64,000 nt of DNA from Hydrangea macrophylla (lineage: Eukaryota > Streptophyta > Magnoliopsida > Cornales > Hydrangeaceae), in contig CM066982.1 in the NCBI GenBank assembly GCA_033977485.1, positions 38,108,218 through 38,172,217 on the forward strand, read 5' to 3'. Made by a program: the position numbers and the translations under genes. This document shows, piece by piece, positions 54,666 to 64,000 of this stretch (position 1 is its first letter; each line of letters opens with the position of its first letter). The notes under the pieces are model-generated. The model had not been told where the DNA came from. It saw nothing but the letters and a program-made list of their open reading frames with translations, and ran no database searches.

Positions 54666-56766
54666 GTCGTGATTTTACGAGTGTTTGGAGAGTTTTGTTG
54701 TATTTTCTTTTTCTTATTTCTATCTCTCTCCTCTTATGTCTTTTGGATTTTAGTTCTGTGGATTATATGTGTATTTTGGCTCTGGTAGTTGTTTAGGTTT
54801 GGTTACATTTTATCACTATTCTGTCCGTTGCATTGTCTTATCTTTCCAGTGATATCTTTATTTATAAGATCATATGCTTATTTTACCTTTGTATGTCTTT
54901 CGTTTGATCTTGGTTGCTTGGAGATTGTATATGTCTTTACAGATTGTTTCGCTTGCAGTCGTTGCGTTGCTTTAGCAGGTGATATCTTTTTATTTATTGT
55001 TGAAAATCCACTTCTGAGGTCATTGCGATTTTCAGTTGGGGGTGGGATTTAAATAGATTATCACCTGAGCATGTTTACGTTATTAGCAATCTAATTTACT
55101 TCATTGCACATTTTGTTATTATGAACTTTATTAGTGGAATACTTTTAAATATTCTCTCTTACTTAACCGCTATCAAGCGATGATACATTCATGTTAATCT
55201 CATCCTTTTACGAATTACATTCACGTGTTTTTCTAGTGTCACTAAGACAAATGCATGTGTTGAACATTCTAGTATCCAACATCCATTTGCACGCATTAAT
55301 AGCTATGCTGAAGACTTAAATAAGAGTTAATACGACTGTTATGCTTTAAGGAATAAATAGTGGAAACTAATGACCCTTAGTGAGCTTTTGAACCCAATCT
55401 TCAATTCTGAGGGAATTGTCACATTAATTCGAGTTATTTTTCTTGAATATTCTTGAAATTCGTTGAATAGTCTCAAAAACATTCTTCATTTAGGCTGTTT
55501 ATTAGAGGAGAACGTTCAGGATTTACCAATTAAAACTCAATGAACACTGAAGTGCTAAAACTAAGAAGTTAAGAAAAGGATTTAAGCCATCGTTATTCAT
55601 GCCTTACCTTTTTCATATACCTGTATCAACATCCAAGAATCTCTTAACTCCATACCGATTAAATATTGCCAATATGGAAGCCCAAAACCCTTCGTCTGAT
55701 ACTCTACCCTCTATAAACTCAATTGCACATCTAATGTGATCAAAATTATTGAAGTATGCGACAAGAAGGGAGTAGTGTGGGAAGGATGTTATAAAAAGAT
55801 TTTTGCAAGGAGATATTGAATATATATCTCCAAGTTAAAAAAAAAAAAAAAAAAAAAGAGAAAAGGAAGGAAGGAGGAGTAAAAAGAAATAAAAGTATAT
55901 GAGAATAGAGGATGGTTGGAATAAAGAAGAAATAAACTAGTCACTATCGCAAGCTAAGGATGTGCAATTCTTGCCTCTCTTATCTTCACTCCACTGAATA
56001 AAAGCCGAAAAGTCAAAGTCTTAATGATTTTTAACGACTTGGTTTGAACATGAACGTGTACTTTGAGTATCCACGGTATTTTGCTCCTCTAGTAAGTAGT
56101 ATTCTTTTCATGAGACTATATTACTCTAAATGTTCGTCCTTTATTGAGTTCGGTGTGAAACACTAGTAGCCAGAACATCACTCTTATCAAAGTTTTCACA
56201 CCATGAGCGATCATGTCTAAACAAGTTTCTGTGAGATGTTCATTTTTGAGTGCAGACCCATGTGAGAATCGAGTTGAATAGTATGATAGTCTAAACAATT
56301 CTTAATAAAGTTGGATGCATAACTGTTGATTTCACACACACACGGATACATGAATGTAATGCATATGTATATTTATCTTGGTGACATGAGGAACATGTGG
56401 ATTTCTTCATGGTTTGTATGAGGTTGATATCTTATGTGAAGCTAAATTTATAGTCGAATGGGAAAGAATGTGTATAAGTTTTTCTATATCTTTTTGAGCT
56501 TAAAAATCTAGAATTTTGTGGGTATATTCACTGCAAACCCTCACGAGACAACACTCGTCCACTAGGGGAACCTAGGGGTTTAACGGCTTGTTGCAATTGC
56601 TTAATGCAACCGCGATTCCTGCGAAAGTGAGTTAGGTAGTGTCTCTTTCTAAATTAGATTAGTTTGAATTAGTTTTATTTTTGTTACTCTAGTCGGTGTA
56701 GTAGTAGCTAGCTTGTTTTATTTTCGCTTTATTGATAGGGACTAGCAATTCGCTAGTTGGGGGTTG
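54666..56766 (+). other. 3' untranslated region of D
   Basis: About 2.1 kb. A G-rich tract, GTTGGGGGTGGG (55036-55047), resembles the polypurine tract and could be a second initiation site. An A run (55838-55860) precedes GA-rich sequence. Block 56530-56625 is conserved with E. The polypurine tract itself is AGTTGGGGGTTG at 56755-56766. No gene; 54789-55052 is an open frame without recognisable content. Confidence 0.7.
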
Positions 56767-58406
56767 TGACAAGTGGGGGTATTTGTAAAATACAACCGCG
56801 CAAAAAGAGGAAAATACACTAGAAAAGTATACAATTCCCCTGTTTATCTGCAGTTTGAATTACAATACTAGTTTCTACATAAATTGATTAAACTATGATA
56901 AGTGGTATTGTTTTAGTGATTATTTGTGCAGATTATTGCTGCTGTATATAAGAATGAAGAATGTTGATAACAGGAAGTGCTTGGTCCTAATGAAGACAAT
57001 GCAAAGCTAAAATACAGGGTTCGAGCGATCGAGAAGGTTTCGAGCGATCGACATTTCGATCGATCGAGTGGAGTTCAAGCGATCGAAGTTTCTGGAAGTT
57101 CAATCGATCGAGAGTTGTTCGATCGATCGAAGATGCCTTTTATCAGATTATTTGCGTATGCAGCAGAAACGGGTTTTGAACCCTAGCATTAGGTTTAGGC
57201 TATATATAATCATTTTGTAAACGTCCAAGAGGACGCAAAAACTTTGTTTCATCAGTTTTCATAGAGGATAGAGAGTTTTTCTTTATGGTTTTGTAGGTTT
57301 AATCAAGATTTACCATTGTAGCTTGGATTCTTGAAGTTTAATAGTAGTTTCTTCGTTCCAGGTTACTTCGCTTTATTTCTGCTTACATTCTGCTCTTATT
57401 CATTCGTAGTTTAACCTTTGATATTGTAGTATTACATGCTAGATAAATTAAAATCCTTGATTTTTATAGTTTTAATGAAATTTTTCCAAATAAACATGCC
57501 TTTAATGAACTTTTACTTTAAAATAAATCTGAGACTTCCCAGACCATGTCTGAGTAGTCCGGGGTTGGGGAATCGCGATGAAACCGTGATTTCAGACCTC
57601 TGCCATGCAATATCTTTATTCCTGTGTTCGATCGATCGAATGTAGTTCGATCGATCGGAACAGAGACATAGTCGAGCGATCGAAGATATTTCGATCGATC
57701 GAGAGATGACGAAGTTCGATAGATCGAAAGCGCGTCGATCGATCGAGACCTCAGATTCTTGAGGACATCTAATACAGTATTCCAAGACTTTCTACTTTAC
57801 TGATTCGTTATCAAACTGTCCCCAAATGCTCAGTTTGTCAAAACAGTCTTTAAACGTTAAGCCTTAAGGCATTTTCTTTCAATACATTTTGCAAACCACC
57901 CCAATGCTAATACCATTGTAGGTGAGAGTCTTAACTATTGAATTAAACCACCTTTGTGTATTTCAAATTTAATTGTGATGATATAGTCCCGGCCATGAAA
58001 GGACTGTTGATTCTATATCCTTAGAGAAGTACGGGATACTGTAGAAGTTGCTCTCCGTTGAGTTTAATTGCATTTGCATGGTAGATGGTTGAGTCATGGT
58101 GGATTCGCGTGATCCCAACACTTTCTTTTATTAAGAGAAAACATTTTCAAATCTTGTTTTAGTTAAATAGTTAATCATTAGTTTATTTAATTTAGTTGCT
58201 TTTAAGTTTAGTAGTTGTTAATTGTAGAACTTTGTGTTCTACGCCTCTCTTGAAATATTGAATTTTCTTTTCTTTTAGAGTCTAATCTAAGTAATTCATC
58301 TCTCATCCTTCCCTGTGGGATCGACCTGGTCTTACCAGTTACTACTTGCACGTCTACCTACACTTGGGTATAGCACACAAGCGTACACAGAAAAATATTC
58401 GTGTCA
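56767..58406 (+). repeat. 3' LTR of element D
   Basis: 1640 bp copy of 43759-45400 with motif arrays at 57020-57130 and 57627-57746. All 12 motif copies keep their spacing. It is followed by CAGCC (58407-58411), the second target-duplication copy with one change. Confidence 0.93.
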
Positions 58407-59569
58407 CAGCCGCCTCCACTTTCCACCATAAAGTCAAGTTTATATAGAAAGAGGATGTGGTGACAATCTTTAGGGACAACTAGATCAAGGAAGAAGGGAC
58501 GAGCCATGGCCCGGTACTACAAGTCCAAACACCAGAAGAAGAAAATGAACTAGGAGGATTCAACTTTGTGGGAATGTTAGATGAAGGAAAGAAACTGTAT
58601 GAGGTTCAGCAAAAGAAGTCCGTTTGGGATCGACTCGGCTATAACAAATATAAGAGACTTCCTGATGCATCTATCTGGGGCAAAGAAATCACTCCATTCA
58701 AGAAAAGGAAGTCATTCATCATCGGATGCGGGTATAGAAAGATGTTTGAGAAAATAAACCAGTTGTCGAAGATCTACATGAAGAAGTAGTACATAATTGA
58801 ATCCCTGAAGTCATGCCATTGTACTTTGACCAATATGCAAATCCTAAAGTAGCTCACATGGTACGAAAGATGAATAATTTCCCTAGAATGGGATTGGGTC
58901 ATTGTCAACAAGGAATAACTGAACTGCCTAACTTACATAAGCAAAAGGATAAATCTGGGCTCGGGTATCAATTGACTGAAGAAGATAAAAAATAGATGAT
59001 AAAAGGAAAAGGGCCAATGGTTGTTTCTGGGCCAAGAATCCTGAAAATTAGTAATAGAAGGTGATGACTTTCCCTTCTATGGTTTTCTTGAACCATGGTA
59101 TGATCCGGCTACCAAGAGCATTAAGCCTAGATTTGAGATTTTTTTCAAGCATGAGTTCTACGACTATGAGGATCAGTTCTTATGTGTTCCACCTGCCAAG
59201 AAAGAAACAAAGGATTGGGCTGATCTAATGACGAGTGATGATTTGAACATACTAATGGGTGAAGAATTGAACATGCTGATGTGCCGAAGAAGCACCGAGA
59301 AATGTGAAAGAAATCAAGCCAATAGAGGGAGCTCTGAACAATTGGGTGATATCAGAAGTCAACAAATCCCCTCCCCCACTCCCCCAGAAGTCTGTAAAGG
59401 CCAATATGAGCCATGATGTTGAGTCTACTTTTGCTTTTGATGTACCCAAAAATGTTAATGAAATGAACAAAGATTTTTCTTACTCTTCTGTGTCTGATGA
59501 TCTTGATTTCAAAATTTCTGAGGATTTGTAAAGATTAATTAAAAATGAAAATGAGTCTGCATGCAAGAT
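58407..59569 (+). pseudogene. Element H: end of protease region and spacer before reverse transcriptase
   Basis: Continues the H polyprotein after D: STFHHKVKF, LGGFNFVGMLDEGKKLYEVQ, MPLYFDQYANPKVAHMVRKM, then an acidic linker and a final KNENESACK, which corresponds to the residues just before the reverse transcriptase fingers of C. Many stops occur. At 59570 the sequence passes without a gap into the LTR of I, so I is inserted inside the pol gene of H. Confidence 0.82.
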
Positions 59570-60129
59570 TGTAGACACCCAATTTTGACCACGCTAATAG
59601 GATTTAGGGTGGAAAACGTCTTGGAGGATTAAATGATGAAAAGTACCTCGTGGAAGGTACTCGACTCCACACAAACGAAAGATTGAACTTCGGAAAGTGA
59701 CTTCAAGCTCAGAAAAGCCCTTTCTATGCATAAATCTTGGTTTTGTCAAAATCCTCTCTCAGAATTCATATTTGCTTAGGGTTATATGAATACAAAGTGT
59801 TCTAAACACATTATTCTAGGTATCCAAAGATTCAATTTCAAAGAAAAGTTCGAAATCGATGCACATTTAAAAGTAATTTTGGAAAATAAGTCATTTGATT
59901 TCAAAAGACGACGAAAGTTCCAGAGGGCTTCCGAACTTCAATTGAACTTCAATTTTCATTTCAAAACCTCCTAGAATATTTTTACACTGAAATTGAACTC
60001 GAAATCTTTCCAACGGTACGTAAACGGACGATTTCAGACACCAAAAAGCATTTTTATGAAAATTAGAGATGCAGTGAACGTAATATTTGAAACAGGATAT
60101 AAGGGCAACTAGGGGATCATGAACAATAC

Positions 60130-60193
60130 GTGGCGGGTCCCATAAAGGGGGTGGCGGGTCCCACCTAAGCTGCCACCTACAAGTTGCCACCTC
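60130..60193. promoter_or_regulatory. GTGGCGGGTCCCA repeats upstream of TATA in the I LTR
   Basis: GTGGCGGGTCCCA starts at 60130 and 60151 (21 bp apart), followed by TGCCACCT at 60171 and 60185. The second type is partly complementary to the first. It lies about 160 bp upstream of TCTATATATATCCC (60352-60365), so this family has a weaker version of the arrangement seen in A, C, D and E. Confidence 0.5.
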
Positions 60194-60351
60194 CATTGAG
60201 CTTTTTGAGTTCTAGACCCTTCTAGAAGCCTTCCACTGCGAGAAAATTGTCAGGAAGTTGCGTTTAGGTACCGAAATGGCCATTTTAACCCTTTTCTGAT
60301 CTCTAAAAATCCTATTTTAACCCTGAAACTTAAGAGTTAAGTTTTCAAAAC

Positions 60352-60365
60352 TCTATATATATCCC
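60352..60365 (+). promoter_or_regulatory. Probable TATA box of the I LTR
   Basis: TCTATATATATCCC, about 780 bp into the LTR, followed by a purine-rich leader. The H copy of this site is outside the window. Confidence 0.55.
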
Positions 60366-63106
60366 ATGCATCTCATATGAGATCATGTTGAAACATCTTG
60401 AAGAAGCTTTATGTACACAATTGAATATACTTGCAAGAGATAAGAATATACTTTCAATTTAAGAGAGATTTCTAGAGAGATAAAGCGAACAATGAATTGA
60501 AAATTTCCATAAAAACTTGTCTCAAGATAATTAGATTAGAGAGATTTTGGACATCAATTGCCTCCCTAAAACTTCCATGGATGAGTGCTTAAAGAACTTG
60601 AAGAACACATGAAGAAGAAGACTATTCAAATCAACTTTGATTGCCTAATTGAGAATCCTCCAAGAGGTAGACATCAGAATTCATCTCTAATTCCTACTTT
60701 TATAGATAGATCTATAAGACTTGGATCTGGTTTAGTTTTGTTTTATTTGTTAGAATAATCATCTTCTTCCTCTCTTGTTCTTCACACACTCGCATAGCTA
60801 GATCCAAGTCTCTTTTGATTTTATTGATAATTCTTAATTAGAGATTGATTTTCACTTTTGATTTTCAATGTTGATTTCATTTTTAGATCCATGCATACAT
60901 GATTATATATATGTATCTATTTTAAATTCTATGATGGTTTGGAAGTATGATCTATGAGAAGGATGATTCCTATGTTCATACCTATCTCTTGATTATTCCT
61001 ATAACCTAGAATTCTTATTTGATTTTCATTTCCAATAGGATATTTGTAAGTCCCTTTGATCCATGATCTATAGTTCTTCATAGAACTTAAGGGTTAAATT
61101 GATTCAAAACCATGACGATTAAGTTGATCTATGAGTTTGATCTCTCTAATAAGCTTCAACCATCACCTAAGATGTTTTCCTCATACTTTAAAAGGAACTA
61201 GAAATTCAGCAAAACAGATTGATTTTGTCCATAAGATTTGTTCCATCAAAACCCATAGTTTGATGGATTTCAAATTTTCTGGGTAAACTTTGATGAATTA
61301 GCTTTCATTCGATCCGTTTTGAGAGCCACTAAGATCTATATAATATTTTTAGAAATTGTTGAGAAATCGGTTGACAGATTTGAACATAGTCTCTTTGTAT
61401 TTTGAATTTCAGAAAATTGTAATAGTCATCGATGATCCACTTTTTGGGGATGATTCCTAACTCATGTATCTATACGCCAGTGTAAAATTGCTAGCATACG
61501 ATCGAGTAAAGATCATTTTCTAAGCGTTTGAATTTGATACAACTATTCTGGAATTTTCTAGATTTAACTACAATCATGATTATGTATACAAAATGGTCAT
61601 ATCTCTATCACCCAACAACAATTAATGAATAAAATTTGGTTCAGAAATCATCTAAGATGAATTTATGAGAGATCAAAAACTTAGATTAACTTGGTTAACA
61701 TGATTCATGAACTTCTATTATGTTTTGCATTCCTTTGTCAAATGATACCAAATTTCCAGAATAATAGAGTTTGTTTAAAATAACTTTTTAGAAACTTTAA
61801 GATCAGGACATGTCCATGAGATTATTTTTGTTATATACTACAATGAAATAGCTTTCTTTTGACACCAAATAGAGCATGTTTAAAACAACTTTTTAGAAAC
61901 TTTAAGATCATGACATGTCAATGGGATTATTTTTGTTATAAACTGCAATAAAATAGCTTTCTTTTGACACCAAATAGAGCTTCACATGATTTCTGTAGAA
62001 TTAATTATGATTTTTATAAAAAATAGTGGACAGTCCTGATCCACTGTTCCCAAAAATCTTATTTCTAAAACATCAGAAATGGTAATGAGGTTTTACTTTT
62101 CGGAGAATTTCCCTAACACATGTATCTAACTTTCTGTAAAAGGGGTTTAACCCAATTCATGTTTAAGACCACTTTTAATAGGATTCATTAGAAGTTGCTG
62201 AATCTGGAAATTGATTGATGACCTCTTCTTCTTATTTTTCATGCATATCATTTGTTTGCTTATATTTTTGCAATGCTTGGGTATTTCTTGGTGTCTTAGT
62301 GTAGATAATTGAACACCGTGGATCCGGACTTCGATTTGTGGGTTTGCCTCATCTACATGTGGCTTAGTGCCCATGTGTCATGTACTATCTCTATCCTTTC
62401 TCTTAGAATTTTTCTACGTTTACAACTTTATTTTCAATGACACAATTCCTTAAGGATAGTCTCCGTTTATGTGCTTATATGTTAGAGACATATTATCAAG
62501 GATTGTTGCATGATTACATTGCACGTTTCCTTTCTTTTGCTTTTTACGACTCCGCTTGAGTCAATCAAATGTGAGTTTTTTTGTTCCCTTTTGCATATCA
62601 TGATATGTTTCCTTTACTTGTATCGGTTCCCGGCGGGACTAACCACTGTAAGTATACCTCTCCCTTGTATTGCATGTGCATCTGACTTCTACTTGATTTA
62701 ATATCTTGACATGATTTTCCTTAGATGTTCACTTTTGACATGTATATATATTATATAGTATGTTAAGGGAAACAACACCAATTGTGAATTAAGAACAAGG
62801 ATATTTGAATCAAGGCCTACAGTTTGGTAGGGCGAGGAAGGGGTGTTATAGTCCTACTTGGGCTACTTCCCTCTCATACCAGGACTCCCGAACCTAGTTT
62901 CTGGTAATGAAGGGCGAGTAATCTTATTCAATTTTGGGCAGTCAAGCTTGGGTTTCCTAATTCCCCATAAAAATTAGGTGGCGAATCTTTGTCTCTAGGA
63001 TCGCGTGAGGAAGTTCTAGTTCCTTGAAGTGTGCTCCTTGGATCCGTCCCAGGACATTGTCAAGGGACGCCAGGACTCCTCTCAACGCGCACCTGGTCCC
63101 ACAATC

Positions 63107-63124
63107 TGGCGACTCTGCTGGGGA
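63107..63124 (+). other. Primer-binding site of I, tRNA-Arg type
   Basis: TGGCGACTCTGCTGGGGA, identical to the first 18 bases of the site of C. The next bases are TTTGAACATG, not the tRNA extension seen in C. Confidence 0.88.
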
Positions 63125-64000
63125 TTTGAACATGAAACTTATGGTTTCTTTTTCTTCATGGCTTTGAGTTGAACCAATGAATATCCTTGTTATTAATTCA
63201 ATAATTGTGTTGTTTCTTCCTGCATTTGCACTTGGATTGTTCTTTCACTATAACAGCTTGAGACCATTGCCTTGTGGGTGGAGGGCCCTCTTTTTCCATT
63301 TGTCAATTGACTTTGGTAGCATGTAGTCACCGTTAGCCTTGTACTACGTGTGGTATATAGAGCCCTTGGATTGCTAATGGACCCTTTATGATACTAAAAC
63401 CCGTACTTTGCATATAGTTTCTGTAGAACCCTTTAATTAGGATCTTGATTATCATCTTTTATTAGGACAATGTAATGAATTATTTACGTTTGCCCGTAAG
63501 GAATGATGAGGACATGTATGCGAAGGCATCATCAAATCTTGTATGGTAGATTCCTCTAGAGTAGTATGGTCTTTATCTGAACATCCAATCATTATTCGAG
63601 GACGATCTTTTGAAAATTTTGAAAATACAAGCATTTCTTTGAAAAACCCAAGTCTTTTGAAAGTTTTGGGAATATCCCTTTTGAAAATTTGCTTTAAAAT
63701 TCACTTTTACAAAATCCTTCCAAAATTCTTCCTAGATTTTAGAGAATTTCAAAATTTCTACTTTGATGATTCAACTTTAATTTCTCCTCACAGATTTTCG
63801 AGGATTTCAAATTTCCTACTTTGGTTTTTAAGAAGAATCATGATTTCACACTTTGATGATTCAAATTCGAAATTTTTCCTCTCAGATTTTAGAAATTCCA
63901 ATTTCATATCTCAATTTTAAAGAATCATGATTTCACACCACAAGCATTGATGGTTCAAAAGTTTTTTTTTTTTTGAAAAATCACAAATCTCCCTCTCAAG
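63125..64000 (+). other. Leader of I, start only
   Basis: Aligns with 10519-11400 of H, including the AT-rich degenerate repeats near the end. No gene before the window end. Confidence 0.6.

Larger units (their letters stand above)
43759..58406 (+). mobile_element. Element D: full-length Athila-like retrotransposon
   Basis: 14,648 bp with LTRs at 43759-45400 (1642 bp) and 56767-58406 (1640 bp), differing at about 20 positions by eye. The primer site is complementary to tRNA-Asp and the polypurine tract abuts the 3' LTR. The target duplication is CAGTC (43754-43758) versus CAGCC (58407-58411), one substitution. Order: gag-protease, reverse transcriptase, RNase H, integrase, two small acidic ORFs, a large ORF in the usual env-like position, long 3' untranslated region. 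Stops, a frameshift and a protease active-site change show it is defective. Confidence 0.94.
1..59569 (+). mobile_element. Element H: old Tat/Ogre-like LTR retrotransposon, fragmented by insertions
   Basis: H is the substrate into which the other elements of the window inserted. Its 5' LTR starts about 1 kb before the window, judged from alignment with the LTR of element I, and ends near 10497. It is followed by a tRNA-Arg type primer site, a leader, a decayed gag (11905 onward), a protease region interrupted at 14114 and 43758, and the region before reverse transcriptase, which stops at 59569 where element I begins. The Tat/Ogre assignment rests on the TGTAGACACC LTR start of its relative I, the TGGCGACTC primer site and the gag zinc-finger variant. 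Many stops and frameshifts show it is dead. Reverse transcriptase and integrase lie outside the window or are lost. Confidence 0.85.
59570..63103 (+). repeat. 5' LTR of element I
   Basis: Begins TGTAGACACCCAATTTTGAC and ends CCCACA, 3534 bp. Between 60571 and 63103 it matches H (1-2176, 10244-10497). A tandem duplication of 105 bp (61773-61877 and 61878-61982) is single in H near 1215. Nothing in it looks like a gene. Confidence 0.87.
59570..64000 (+). mobile_element. Element I: second Tat/Ogre-like copy of the H family, cut by window end
   Basis: 5' LTR 59570-63103, primer site, and the first 880 bp of the leader. It aligns with H over all its visible length and is better preserved, for instance at the primer site. 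It is inserted in H. Its own target duplication cannot be seen because its right end lies outside the window. Confidence 0.85.

Noticed and set aside
54349..54672. 107-codon frame overlapping the Pro-rich tail of the D accessory ORF
   Set aside because: Shadow frame of a low-complexity region; the main frame continues from conserved sequence upstream.
54789..55052. 87-codon hydrophobic frame downstream of the D accessory ORF
   Set aside because: The hydrophobic content comes from T-rich untranslated sequence, and no conservation could be seen with E.
1..64000. Tandem LTR-internal-LTR-internal array made by unequal recombination between H and I
   Set aside because: The LTR of I begins in the middle of the pol region of H, without polypurine tract or 3' end of H, so I is an insertion.

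Overview
The window is plant nuclear DNA, most likely from a eudicot with a large repeat-rich genome. It appears to consist entirely of nested Ty3/gypsy LTR retrotransposons. No ordinary single-copy host gene is recognisable. Evidence for a plant is the Tat/Ogre-like and Athila-like gag-pol proteins, the tRNA-Arg, tRNA-Asp and tRNA-iMet primer sites, the plant-mobile-domain-like accessory genes and the LTRs of 1.4 to 3.5 kb.

Six elements can be separated by LTR pairs, primer sites and target duplications. H (+, Tat/Ogre-like, oldest) begins before base 1 with its 5' LTR and runs in pieces to 59569. A (-, 2177-10238) sits in the LTR of H, has two 2525-bp LTRs and codes only for gag. C (-, Tat/Ogre-like, 14115-43624) sits in the protease region of H. 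E (-, Athila-like, 23245-31774) sits inside an accessory gene of C and keeps only gag-protease. D (+, Athila-like, 43759-58406) lies about 130 bases of host sequence beyond C. I (+, same family as H) starts at 59570, interrupts H just before its reverse transcriptase, and leaves the window at 64000. Five-base target duplications close A (GCTGT), C (CCATC), E (GCGGG) and D (CAGTC/CAGCC), and H coding sense resumes across the C and D insertions.

C carries gag, protease, reverse transcriptase, RNase H plus a second archaeal-type RNase H, and integrase on the minus strand. Between integrase and the 3' LTR it carries two decayed genes in antisense, one with introns, and two tandem-repeat blocks. 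D carries gag-protease, pol, two small acidic ORFs, and a long ORF in the position where Athila elements carry their env-like gene. E and D share a conserved 3' untranslated module.

The strongest unexplained pattern is that four families that are not close relatives each carry arrays of a family-specific self-complementary motif, mostly just upstream of the probable LTR TATA box: CAATCGATTG every 20 bp in A, TTCGATCGATCGA in 19-bp pairs in D, TCGCGCGAGCG in 13-bp pairs in E, and GCGGCACTCAGTGAGTGCCGC-like units every 21-22 bp in C. In C and D the same family motif recurs just upstream of each accessory ORF, with pyrimidine-rich leaders and, in two cases, a leader intron. This suggests common control of the LTR and the accessory gene. 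A second notable feature is the C primer site, which extends into the whole 3' half of a tRNA-Arg with anticodon GCG, as expected if an inosine-34 tRNA had been reverse transcribed.
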